Below, in pieces: positions 1-6,804 of a DNA stretch of 22,552 nucleotides. The number at the start of each line of letters is the position of its first letter. Positions within the stretch are counted from its first letter, which is position 1. The position numbers were made by a program, and so were the translations under genes. The notes beneath the pieces are model-generated. The model saw only the letters and a program-made list of their open reading frames with translations, did no database searches and was not told the origin of the DNA. Origin of the DNA: Anaerolineaceae bacterium (GTDB lineage Bacteria; Chloroflexota; Anaerolineae; Anaerolineales; Anaerolineaceae); the NCBI GenBank assembly GCA_028714615.1, contig JAQTMA010000047.1, positions 1 through 22,552 on the forward strand, given 5' to 3'.

Positions 1-2
1 GT

Positions 3-638
3 GGCAGGCTGGGTATTGAGTTGGCATACCGTCTCTACCAGGGCGGGCATGATGTTTCTGTGATTGATGCAGTTTCAGCAGCGTTCAACAATTTGCCGCC
101 GGATTTTCAAGGTCGGACTATCGAAGGGGATGCTCTCAGCCAGGATGTGCTCCATCGCGCGGGTATAGAAACCGCGGATGCCCTGGCAGCGGTCACGAAC
201 CAGGATGCACTGAATGGGGTAGTTGCGCATATCGCACGTACGGTTTATGAAGTTGCAAATGTGGCTGTACGGAATTATGATCCCCGCACCCGTACCTTGC
301 TGGAAGCATTTGACGTGCAGATCGTCAGTTCTACTGCCTGGGGCGCCCAGCGGATTGAGGAAATTCTCTACCATGAGGGCGTCCATTCGGTCTATTCGGC
401 TGGGAACGGGGAAGTGGAGTTTTATGAATTCATTGTGCCGCCCTCTTGGGATGGAAAAAAGATCGCCGATGTGCTAGTGGTGGGCGAATCGATCCCCAGC
501 GCCTTGACTAGTGCGGGACGGGCGATTTTGCCCAAGCCGGGGACTATCTTGCACGAAGGGGACGTTGTCCATTTCTCCGCCACCATCGAAGGAATTTCGA
601 CTATGCGGAACCGGCTTAGCGCCACGATGGAGGCGTAA
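3..638 (+). CDS. TrkA-like potassium uptake regulator (RCK domain), 5' end missing
   Basis: Cytoplasmic NAD-binding regulatory subunit of a Trk/Ktr-type potassium channel. The frame is open from the first bases of the window and begins inside the Rossmann glycine motif (GRLGIELAYR, then GHDVSVID), so only about the first ten residues are lost. An internal TTG at 21 is not the true start. The RCK-N half shows the usual pattern: an acidic residue ending beta-2 (VID), a short-lived-intermediate loop (EGDAL) and the ADALAAVTNQDALN segment. The C-terminal third (from about residue 140 of the visible part) resembles a TrkA-C ligand domain. The stop is one base from the ATG of a second TrkA-like gene, so the two are co-transcribed and probably form hetero- or paired RCK assemblies. 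The channel subunit is not in the window. Family call is firm; the ion is inferred from the family. Confidence 0.85.
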   Translation, partial: GRLGIELAYRLYQGGHDVSVIDAVSAAFNNLPPDFQGRTIEGDALSQDVLHRAGIETADALAAVTNQDALNGVVAHIARTVYEVANVAVRNYDPRTRTLLEAFDVQIVSSTAWGAQRIEEILYHEGVHSVYSAGNGEVEFYEFIVPPSWDGKKIADVLVVGESIPSALTSAGRAILPKPGTILHEGDVVHFSATIEGISTMRNRLSATMEA

Positions 639-639
639 T

Positions 640-1323
640 ATGTTTGTGATCATTGCAGGCGGTGGCCGCACGGGCGCCCAACTAGGATTAACCTTAGTTG
701 CTCAAAACCATAAAGTTCACCTGGTGGATAATCGCCGTGAAGTCTTATCCCGCATTCATCGGGAGCTACCGACCGAAGTCATTTATGAAGGCAATCCAAT
801 CGATCCAAAGGTATTGGAGCAAGCCGGGATTCGGGAAGCTCAGGTTTTGGCCGCGGTAACTACGTCGGATGAGCAAAACCTGGCATTATGCTATTTTGCC
901 CGGACTCGCTATAATATTTCTCGAACAATTGCCCGAGTGAATAATCCGCGAAATGCCTGGTTATTTGACAAGAAATTTGGCGTGGATGTTGCCGTCAACC
1001 AGGCGGAATTGATGGCTCGCCTGATCGAGGAAGAGATGTCGATGGGCGACATGATGACTTTGTTGAAACTGCGTCGCGGGAACTATTCGTTGGTTGAGGA
1101 GAAAATCCCAGTGGGAGCAAAGGCAATCGGCATGGCGATCAAGGACCTTGTGCTTCCAGAGCGTTGCGTGATTGCTGCCATTATCCGCAAAGGAGAGGTG
1201 ATTGTACCCCGAGGCGTCACAGTTTTCGAGGCGGATGACGAAGTCCTGGCCGTCACCGATTCAGACGGGGAGGACGATCTGATTGCCCTATTCTCCGCTC
1301 AACAGCCCCAGAAACAACATTGA
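640..1323 (+). CDS. TrkA-like potassium uptake regulator (RCK domain), second copy
   Basis: A 227-residue RCK protein. It starts with the complete dinucleotide-binding motif MFVIIAGGGRTGAQLG, followed by VHLVDNRRE with the acidic residue that binds the ribose of NAD. Segment VLAAVTTSDEQNLALCYFAR matches the end of RCK-N. Residues from about 140 (YSLVEEKIPVGAKAIG) form a TrkA-C domain. I chose the ATG at 640 because it sits in a TAATATG junction with the preceding gene and gives the expected N-terminus; a longer in-frame reading from 511 runs back through the upstream gene. Length equals a normal single-RCK TrkA. It likely gates the same potassium transporter as its upstream neighbour. The two proteins are clearly divergent, so this is an old duplication rather than a recent one. 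Confidence 0.87.
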   Translation: MFVIIAGGGRTGAQLGLTLVAQNHKVHLVDNRREVLSRIHRELPTEVIYEGNPIDPKVLEQAGIREAQVLAAVTTSDEQNLALCYFARTRYNISRTIARVNNPRNAWLFDKKFGVDVAVNQAELMARLIEEEMSMGDMMTLLKLRRGNYSLVEEKIPVGAKAIGMAIKDLVLPERCVIAAIIRKGEVIVPRGVTVFEADDEVLAVTDSDGEDDLIALFSAQQPQKQH

Positions 1324-1341
1324 ACCCTCCACCGAAAAAGA

Positions 1342-1376
1342 TTCATTGGGATTTCCCGCAAACGATTCCCAATGAA
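1342..1376 (-). terminator. Hairpin with a T-tract only on the minus strand
   Basis: A perfect 10-bp inverted repeat (TTCATTGGGA at 1342-1351, TCCCAATGAA at 1367-1376, 15-base loop). Read on the minus strand the stem is followed by TCTTTTT (from the A-run at 1335-1339), which is the form of an intrinsic terminator. Read on the plus strand there is no U-tract. It follows the second TrkA stop and precedes the rpmH promoter. It may block antisense transcription into trkA, or act only as a 3' stabilising hairpin for the trkA mRNA. Confidence 0.5.
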
Positions 1377-1391
1377 CCCTGAAATTCGGGT

Positions 1392-1420
1392 TTGACCACT
1401 CAGGTGCGGTGCGGTATAAT
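1392..1420 (+). promoter_or_regulatory. Sigma70-type promoter for the rpmH operon
   Basis: TTGACC at 1392-1397 and a perfect TATAAT at 1415-1420, separated by exactly 17 bases. Predicted transcription start is near 1427, about 60 bases before rpmH. This is the best promoter match in the window and fits a strongly expressed ribosomal-protein operon. Confidence 0.85.
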
Positions 1421-1487
1421 ATTCCGTCTGTTATCGCGTAATAGATTATGTCAATGATTTTTCCTGGCTCCGAAAGGGAATTGTAGT

Positions 1488-1658
1488 ATGCCAAAACGAA
1501 CTTACCAACCGAAGATACACCGGCGACTGCGCGTCCATGGGTTCCGCAGACGCATGGCCACCGCAGATGGCCGCGAAGTATTGAAACGCCGCCGCCTGAA
1601 GGGTCGCCAGAAGTTGACGGTTAGCATGAATAACCACGTTAAGAAGATCCACTGGTAA
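1488..1658 (+). CDS. rpmH: 50S ribosomal protein L34
   Basis: A 56-residue, very basic protein that binds 23S rRNA in the large ribosomal subunit. It begins with the L34 signature MPKRTYQP and contains [20 protein letters not shown] and GRQKLTV, all hallmarks of the family. It extends about ten residues beyond the usual 44-46 (tail [10 protein letters not shown]), a C-terminal extension I cannot explain. The AAGGGA Shine-Dalgarno at 1474-1479 lies 8 bases before the ATG. It is the first gene after the strong promoter at 1392-1420, and rnpA follows 73 bases downstream, the conserved rpmH-rnpA order. No dnaA is visible next to it. Confidence 0.96.
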   Translation: MPKRTYQPKIHRRLRVHGFRRRMATADGREVLKRRRLKGRQKLTVSMNNHVKKIHW

Positions 1659-1731
1659 AATCGGAATTTTGTGGAACTGGCACGTGCCTGTTGGCGATTT
1701 TGATCAGGCCTTATCCTTTATGGGAGTCACG

Positions 1732-2082
1732 GTGAAACGGTCGTTTCGCCTGACTAGCTCCACAGATTTCAAGCGGGTGCGGCGCACCGGTAAGTCTTAT
1801 GCCCACCCGCTTATCGTGTTACAAGTCAGTGCTGGAGACCATCCCGGCGTACGCATTGGCATCGCAGCCGGAAAGACAGTGGGTGGGGCAGTCCAGCGAA
1901 ACCGCGCTAAGCGGCTGTTGCGCGCAGGATTAGAACCATATTTAGCACAATTCAGGTCAGGGTGGGATGTGGTGTTCATCGCCAGAGCGCCCATCGGGCA
2001 GGCGAATTTTTCTCAAGTGCAAGCGGCCATCCAGACGTTGTTGGAGAGGGCTCATTTAGTTGAGAATTTGTATGTCACATGA
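1732..2082 (+). CDS. rnpA: Ribonuclease P protein component
   Basis: Protein subunit of RNase P, which trims the 5' leader of pre-tRNAs together with the catalytic RNA. The 116 residues show the family landmarks: [20 protein letters not shown] at the N-terminus, a central strand pair ([21 protein letters not shown]) with the RNR signature, and [10 protein letters not shown] near the end. I prefer the GTG at 1732: it yields the conserved N-terminus and has GGGAG at 1722-1726, 5 bases upstream. An ATG at 1720 and a TTG at 1669 are in frame but add unconserved residues. The end overlaps yidD by 11 bases, implying translational coupling. The RNase P RNA gene is not in the window. Confidence 0.93.
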   Translation: MKRSFRLTSSTDFKRVRRTGKSYAHPLIVLQVSAGDHPGVRIGIAAGKTVGGAVQRNRAKRLLRAGLEPYLAQFRSGWDVVFIARAPIGQANFSQVQAAIQTLLERAHLVENLYVT

Positions 2083-2365
2083 TCACGAGCCTGAGCTCGC
2101 AATTCCACCTGAACCACGATTACGCGATCTACCTTTCACACTTTGGAACGCGCCGCGATGGCTCATGCTGCTCTTGATCCGCGTATATCAAAAGACGGTC
2201 TCGCCAGCGCTCCCGCCGGATACCTGCCGGTTCTACCCATCCTGTTCGCATTACGGATACCAGGCGATCTACAAATATGGCGCATTGAAAGGCGGGATCA
2301 TGGCAGGCTGGCGAGTGCTCCGTTGTAATCCTTTTAACCCGGGAGGGTTTGACCCGGTCCGGTAA
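2072..2365 (+). CDS. yidD: Membrane protein insertion efficiency factor YidD
   Basis: A 97-residue peripheral membrane protein that helps YidC-dependent insertion of inner-membrane proteins. The family core is clear: an amphipathic stretch ([18 protein letters not shown]), then the cysteine motif [15 protein letters not shown], then [22 protein letters not shown]. All three conserved cysteines are present. The ATG at 2072 is chosen over a TTG at 2060; about 25 residues before the core are a non-conserved, acidic and proline-rich N-terminal tail. It lies between rnpA (overlapping) and yidC, as in most bacteria, except that a lipoprotein gene intervenes before yidC. Confidence 0.94.
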   Translation: MSHDHEPELAIPPEPRLRDLPFTLWNAPRWLMLLLIRVYQKTVSPALPPDTCRFYPSCSHYGYQAIYKYGALKGGIMAGWRVLRCNPFNPGGFDPVR

Positions 2366-2437
2366 TTCGAGCGATCAAATCCGGGTAGGTAGATAATTCT
2401 GGCCGGAAAGAACATACTTTCAGAAGAAAATAGGAAC

Positions 2438-3496
2438 ATGAAAACATTTCGATATCCCTTGTTGGTCCTGGTTCTGGCCTTAACCGTGCTGTTGAGCGCG
2501 TGTTCCGGCGCATTAACGGCTACTAGCTGGCCTGGGATGACTGCCGACCAGAAAAACGCCTATCTTGCTGAAGGCCCATACATATTTGCCGTTCGCTTGA
2601 ACGATGGCGGAATGGCCTGGCGGTTTCCCGAAAAAGCTGGCAAAGGTTTTTATGCCACACCTGCGCTAACCACAGATGGTCAGTTGATCGTTGGTGGTTA
2701 TGATAACGTTCTCTACAGCATCAACCCACAAAATGGCACCCAGAACTGGACTTTCACAGATACCAGTTTAGACCGTTGGATCAGTGGTGTGCTGACTACT
2801 GGGCAAGATATCTACGCTCCGAACGTCAACCGGTTTCTTTATCACCTGGACTTGCGGGGCGGGGTGAAGCACAAGTTTGAAACCAACAACGCAAATTGGG
2901 CAGCGCCTGCCGCGGATGATAACTTGCTCTACTTGCCTTCTATGGACCATTTCCTCTATGCAATCGATAAGACGAATGAGAGCCAGAAATGGAAAGTCGA
3001 CCTGGGCGGAGCCATCGCAGGAACCCCAGCAATCTCAACGGATGGCGTTCTTTATGCCGGAACCATGAATAACGAAGTTGTCGCAATCGATGCAACCTCC
3101 GGAAAGATTCTTTGGCGCTTCCCTACTATTGGGGGGGTATGGTCCGGCCCGGCGCTCAAGGATAAGATGATCTATTTTGGCGATCTGAAGGGGACTTTCT
3201 ATGGTGTGGATACAACCACCCACAAGGCAACTATCCAAATAACCCCTGATGGCCCGATTGTTTCGACGCCTCTGCTGTTGAAAGACCGGCTGATTTTCGT
3301 CACCGAATCGGGTTCCGTGCAGGCCATCGACTTCACCGGGAAAATTTTATGGAATCATACGATTAATGGTAAACTGTACACTACTCCGGTACAGGCGGGG
3401 GACCACACATTGGTCGCCGTCACCCAAGGTGACCAATTGTTGGCAGCACTGGACCAGAATGGGAATCAGGTGTGGTCATTTACACCGCCTAAGTAA
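2438..3496 (+). CDS. PQQ-like beta-propeller lipoprotein (BamB-like fold)
   Basis: A 352-residue exported lipoprotein. Residues 1-21 form a signal peptide with lipobox L19-S-A-C22, so Cys22 should be diacylated by Lgt and the signal cut by LspA, both encoded in this window. The rest consists of repeated blades of the PQQ-enzyme/BamB type: repeats such as G-x-L-Y-A-I-D followed by GxxxWKV/WRF (YSINPQNGTQNWTF, YAIDKTNESQKWKV, VAIDATSGKILWRF, QAIDFTGKILWNH, AALDQNGNQVWSF), with short in-between strands. I count about seven or eight blades. No enzyme active site is seen, so I read it as a scaffold or binding protein. Shine-Dalgarno AGGA lies just before the ATG, and yidC follows 17 bases after the stop. 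Position in the YidD-YidC operon suggests a role in membrane protein insertion or quality control, but that is inference. Confidence 0.85.
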   Translation: MKTFRYPLLVLVLALTVLLSACSGALTATSWPGMTADQKNAYLAEGPYIFAVRLNDGGMAWRFPEKAGKGFYATPALTTDGQLIVGGYDNVLYSINPQNGTQNWTFTDTSLDRWISGVLTTGQDIYAPNVNRFLYHLDLRGGVKHKFETNNANWAAPAADDNLLYLPSMDHFLYAIDKTNESQKWKVDLGGAIAGTPAISTDGVLYAGTMNNEVVAIDATSGKILWRFPTIGGVWSGPALKDKMIYFGDLKGTFYGVDTTTHKATIQITPDGPIVSTPLLLKDRLIFVTESGSVQAIDFTGKILWNHTINGKLYTTPVQAGDHTLVAVTQGDQLLAALDQNGNQVWSFTPPK

Positions 3497-3513
3497 AGGT
3501 AAGGATTAATCAC

Positions 3514-4326
3514 ATGTGGGATGCGATCATTATCACCCCGTTTGTTAATGTTTTACTGTATATCTATCACCTGGTTGGGCAAAATTTTGGGATTGCAATT
3601 ATCCTGTTCACCATCCTGATCCGCCTGGTTACCCATCCATTAACGGTACAACAATTGAAGGGCACCCAGGGGATGCAGAAGATGCAAACCGATCCACGCT
3701 GGATTGCCACCCAGAAAAAATACAAAGATGATAAGGAAAAGCTCGCCCAGGAGCAGATGAAACTGTACAAGGAGATGGGCATCAACCCGTTAGGTTCCTG
3801 TCTCCCCACCATCATCCAGTTCCCGATTATCATTGGATTGTACCAGACCATAACCCGAGCGATGGCGGCTTCTCCACTCGAGTTACTCAACCTGAGCAAG
3901 CTGGTCTATCCCGGTCTGCTGAATGTGGGTACCCTGATCCCCTTACATAGCCGCTTCTTGTGGATGGACCTGGGCAAACCAGATATGATCCCCTTAGGGA
4001 TTCCTGGCATCCCCTTCGGCTTGCCGATCCTCGCCATTATCGTAGTGGTCACTACTTTCCTTCAGTCTAAACTACTCACTCCCCCCTCAACTGGTAATGA
4101 TCAGGGGGCGCAGATGAGCAAAGCCATGAACCTGTACATGCCTTTTTTAATGGGCTACCTCGCCATCACACTTGCTTCAGGCCTTTCCTTGTATTTTGTG
4201 GTCAGTAATGTGATCGGCATCGCGCAGTATGCGGCGTTGGGTAAAGTCAACCTGAAAAGCCTGCTACCCTCGGTGCGCAAGCCAAGCCTGAAGGGGGGTG
4301 AAGCGCACAACTCGAGGCAAAAATGA
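3514..4326 (+). CDS. yidC: Membrane protein insertase YidC (YidC/Oxa1/Alb3 family)
   Basis: Integral membrane insertase, 270 residues, with five predicted membrane spans (about 5-37, 98-122, 150-175 weakly, 172-195 and 210-238). R37, in FTILIRLVTHPL, matches the conserved hydrophilic-groove arginine. The cytoplasmic coiled hairpin (about 46-90, KMQTDPRWIATQKKYKDDKEKLAQEQMKLYKEMGINP, cited here by position 56-92) precedes the LGSCLPTIIQFPI motif. Unlike proteobacterial YidC there is no large periplasmic domain, and unlike Firmicute homologues there is no cleavable lipoprotein signal: the protein opens directly with the first span. The stop overlaps the khpB start (ATGA), so the two are coupled. 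The order yidD, yidC, khpB matches the standard cluster. Confidence 0.93.
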   Translation: MWDAIIITPFVNVLLYIYHLVGQNFGIAIILFTILIRLVTHPLTVQQLKGTQGMQKMQTDPRWIATQKKYKDDKEKLAQEQMKLYKEMGINPLGSCLPTIIQFPIIIGLYQTITRAMAASPLELLNLSKLVYPGLLNVGTLIPLHSRFLWMDLGKPDMIPLGIPGIPFGLPILAIIVVVTTFLQSKLLTPPSTGNDQGAQMSKAMNLYMPFLMGYLAITLASGLSLYFVVSNVIGIAQYAALGKVNLKSLLPSVRKPSLKGGEAHNSRQK

Positions 4327-5105
4327 GTGAAGAAAGAACGACCCTTGAAGTAATTGCACCAACCGTTGAAGAGGCGATTGGCAAAGGCTTAGCAGACCTT
4401 GGACTACCTGAAAATGCAGTTGACATCGAAATCCTCGATACAGGCAGCCGAGGTCTGTTCGGTCTTGGCAGCCGGCAAGCGCGCATCCGCCTCTCATTAA
4501 AGCAGCAGGAAGATCTTTTGACGCGTCCGGTGACAACTGAGCTGGTTTATTCAAAGCCGGCGCCGAGCGGCGAACAGGTGGTTGGGGAGGAAGAAAAGCC
4601 TGCTGAAGAAATCGAACCCGAGACTGAAGAGGAGCAGCGCGAACTGAATGTCGCCCGCGATACCGTCAGTGAACTGCTCGAAAAGATGAAGGTACATGCC
4701 CGAGTAACGGCGCATTTTGTAGAACCGGCTGATCCCAGGGAACAGCGTTCCATCATGGTCGAAGTCTTTGGTGATGATCTGAGCATCCTGATCGGACGCC
4801 GCTCAGAGACCCTCAACGCGCTTCAGTACATTTCCAGCCTGATGGTTGGCAAAGAACTGGAGCGCTGGATCCCATTAGCGATTGACGTCGAAGGCTATCG
4901 TTCGCGCCGCGAACGCCAGTTGCGCCAGCTTGCCCGGCGCATGGCCGATCAAGCAGTGGCAACTGGTCGCCGCCAGTCTCTCGAACCTATGCCGGCCAGC
5001 GAACGTCGCATTATTCATCTGGAACTGCGTACCCATCCCCAGGTTTACACCGAGTCAGTGGGTGAAGAGCCAAATCGCAAAGTGACCATCTCGCTGAAAA
5101 AGTAA
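4323..5105 (+). CDS. khpB: RNA-binding protein KhpB (Jag/EloR)
   Basis: Cytoplasmic RNA-binding protein of the Jag family, 260 residues. Domains in order: Jag-N (1-58, EVIAPTVEEAIGKGLADLGL ... GSRGLFGLGSRQARI); an acidic linker (about 80-105); a KH domain (about 112-185) whose GxxG-type loop reads IGRRSETLNALQYI; and an R3H domain (about 190-260) with RRERQLRQLARRMA and the typical PMPASERRIIHLEL. In other bacteria KhpB pairs with KhpA to bind many small RNAs and mRNAs and affects cell elongation and division. The ATG overlaps the yidC stop by 4 bases. The GRR in the KH loop in place of the common GKR is a mild variation that keeps the positive charge. Confidence 0.93.
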   Translation: MSEERTTLEVIAPTVEEAIGKGLADLGLPENAVDIEILDTGSRGLFGLGSRQARIRLSLKQQEDLLTRPVTTELVYSKPAPSGEQVVGEEEKPAEEIEPETEEEQRELNVARDTVSELLEKMKVHARVTAHFVEPADPREQRSIMVEVFGDDLSILIGRRSETLNALQYISSLMVGKELERWIPLAIDVEGYRSRRERQLRQLARRMADQAVATGRRQSLEPMPASERRIIHLELRTHPQVYTESVGEEPNRKVTISLKK

Positions 5106-5115
5106 GCCGGGCTTT

Positions 5116-6420
5116 ATGCGCGCCGTCGATATTATCGCCAAAAAACGCGATCATCTAGAACTTTCCCGCGAAGAAATCGAGTTTTTCGTCCAGGGATTCA
5201 CCCGGAACGAAATTCCAGATTACCAGGTAGCTGCCTGGGCGATGGCGGTCCTGCTAAATGGAATGACTCCCCGAGAAACAACCGAGCTGACCTTAAGCAT
5301 GGCCAATTCTGGAGAAATACTCGACCTTTCGCAGGTGGTCCCGATTGCGGTCGATAAACACTCCACCGGGGGCGTTGGTGATAAAACCACCCTGGTGGTC
5401 GAACCGCTGGTAGCTGCAACCGGCCTGGCAGTAGGGAAAATGTCGGGCCACGGCCTGGGTTTTACAGGGGGAACCCTTGACAAACTCGAATCGATTCCTG
5501 GCTACCGTACGGATCTGACCCGAGATGAGTTTATCCACCAGCTTCGAACCCTGGGGTTGGTGTTGACCGGCCAATCCGGAGATCTCGCCCCTGCAGATGG
5601 AAAGCTCTATGCCCTGCGCGATGTCACGGGGACGGTACAGTCTATTCCACTGATCGCATCCTCTGTGATGAGCAAAAAAATTGCTGCCGGTGCGCAGGCG
5701 ATCGTTTTGGATGTGAAAGTGGGGCTGGGCGCCTTTATGCAATCAGTAGAGGATGCTCGTACCCTTTCGCGTTTGATGGTTGATATCGGTCGCTTGAGTA
5801 ACCGGAAGGTGATCGCTTTGCTCTCCGACATGAACCAACCTCTCGGGCAAGCAGTTGGCAACGTGCTGGAGCTCCAAGAAGCCATCGACACACTCCATGA
5901 TTGCGGACCGGCTGATTTCCGCGAGCATTGTATGACAGTTGCTGCCCATTTGCTGGTACTGGGCCAGAAAGCTCCGGATTTGGTTTCCGCCCGCAGCATG
6001 GCGGAGACCGCATTAAGAGCTGGCCTTGGCTGGGAAAAATTCCGTGAATTGGTAATCGCCCAGGGAGGCCAGGTAGAATACATCGACCATCCCGAACGAA
6101 TGGCGCAAGCAGGTTTGATCGAACCGGTCGCCGCGCATCGCACTGGCTACCTGAGTCAGGTGAATGCCCGCCTGATCGGAGAGGCGTCTGTAATTTTAGG
6201 CGCTGGAAGGGCGAAGAAATCCGACCGGATCGACCATGCGGTGGGAATGCACGTCCTTCACAAGGTAGGTGATCGGGTCGAAGTGGGGCAGCCGGTATTT
6301 ATTCTGTACGCCAACGATCCAGAAAAACTGGCAACTGCCCGCCAGATGTGCCAGGAGGCGCTCCAATGGAGCGATGCGCCAGTATCACCACTCCCGTTAT
6401 TCTATGAAGTGATCGATTGA
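5116..6420 (+). CDS. pdp: Pyrimidine-nucleoside phosphorylase
   Basis: Cytosolic salvage enzyme that splits uridine, thymidine or deoxyuridine with phosphate into base plus (deoxy)ribose-1-phosphate. At 434 residues it matches bacterial PyNP almost exactly in length. Diagnostic parts: the alpha domain N-terminus (IIAKKRDHLELSREEIEFFV), the phosphate-binding DKHSTGGVGDKT (about 80-91), the family signature SGHGLGFTGGTLDKLE (about 110-125), the base-contacting SSVMSKKIAAGA (about 184-195) and a C-terminal domain ending in a biotinyl-like fold. The last genes of the upstream cluster lie 10 bases away, so read-through is likely; the Shine-Dalgarno is weak (GGG at 5109-5111). Thymidine phosphorylase (deoA) is the main alternative; the signature does not separate them with certainty. 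Confidence 0.9.
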   Translation: MRAVDIIAKKRDHLELSREEIEFFVQGFTRNEIPDYQVAAWAMAVLLNGMTPRETTELTLSMANSGEILDLSQVVPIAVDKHSTGGVGDKTTLVVEPLVAATGLAVGKMSGHGLGFTGGTLDKLESIPGYRTDLTRDEFIHQLRTLGLVLTGQSGDLAPADGKLYALRDVTGTVQSIPLIASSVMSKKIAAGAQAIVLDVKVGLGAFMQSVEDARTLSRLMVDIGRLSNRKVIALLSDMNQPLGQAVGNVLELQEAIDTLHDCGPADFREHCMTVAAHLLVLGQKAPDLVSARSMAETALRAGLGWEKFRELVIAQGGQVEYIDHPERMAQAGLIEPVAAHRTGYLSQVNARLIGEASVILGAGRAKKSDRIDHAVGMHVLHKVGDRVEVGQPVFILYANDPEKLATARQMCQEALQWSDAPVSPLPLFYEVID

Positions 6421-6426
6421 AACCGT

Positions 6427-6455
6427 TTGAATTTATACTCGACTTGTGGCATAAT
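6427..6455 (+). promoter_or_regulatory. Promoter of the ileS T-box transcript
   Basis: TTGAAT at 6427-6432 and CATAAT at 6450-6455 with a 17-base spacer, starting just after the pdp stop. The predicted start near 6461 lies about 25 bases before the first T-box element, as expected for a riboswitch-controlled transcript. Confidence 0.7.
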
Positions 6456-6483
6456 CAGTACATTACAATTGAAATGCGATGAT

Positions 6484-6783
6484 AGAAACGAGTAAGCCTG
6501 CTGAGGCTAACAGCGAACCCGGAACCGGTGCGAGCCGGGGTAGCCAGGCAGGTTGAAAATCCTTCTGGAGCAGCAATCTGAAAATGGATTTCATCCACGA
6601 GTAGGTGCGCCGGGCTCGCCTTCCGTTAATGGGGCGCGGATATTCCCGATCTTAGGCTGTATCCGCATGAGGCGCCTGCGGTGCGCAGGAACCAGGGTGG
6701 TACCGCGAGTAAGCAATTTACTCGTCCCTGTTGAGATGTATGGGATCTTCTTCCCTGCAGATTGACAGGGGCGGTTTTGTTTA
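6484..6783 (+). promoter_or_regulatory. T-box riboswitch, isoleucine (AUC specifier), controlling ileS
   Basis: An RNA leader that reads the charging state of tRNA-Ile. Nested Stem I pairings are perfect: CCTGC 6497-6501 with GCAGG 6548-6552, GGCTA 6505-6509 with TAGCC 6541-6545, CCCGG 6518-6522 with CCGGG 6535-6539. The distal loop elements AGCGAA and GGTGCGAG are visible. The specifier-loop context TTGAAAATCC places codon ATC at 6559-6561, an Ile codon, followed by TTCTGGAGCAGC. A Stem III-like segment with CGTTAATGG follows. The hallmark AGGGTGGTACCGCG is at 6694-6707; its TGGT bulge would pair with an uncharged ACCA tRNA end. The antiterminator can form from AGGG 6694-6697 with CCCT 6726-6729 around hairpin CGAGTAA/TTACTCG. 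Uncharged tRNA-Ile should therefore allow ileS transcription. Confidence 0.95.
6723..6783 (+). terminator. Intrinsic terminator of the ileS T-box (conditional)
   Basis: Arms CGTCCCTGT (6723-6731) and ACAGGGGCG (6765-6773) form a 9-bp stem with one G-U pair, followed by TTTTGTTT. The long loop holds a small inner hairpin (GGGA/TCCC around 6742-6755). The 5' arm contains the CCCT that the antiterminator needs, so the two structures are mutually exclusive. Confidence 0.88.
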
Positions 6784-6804
6784 AGCAAACAATTGGGAGG
6801 TCGA

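Noticed and set aside
1324..1487. Possible replication origin, because rpmH often neighbours dnaA.
   Set aside because: No cluster of TTATCCACA-type DnaA boxes and no dnaA or dnaN in the window.
5607..6143. Long minus-strand open frame (178 residues) inside the pyrimidine-nucleoside phosphorylase gene.
   Set aside because: Antisense shadow of a well-supported gene; biased low-complexity composition and no recognisable domain. The same applies to the minus-strand frames at 11712-12251, 18066-18590 and 19270-19788.
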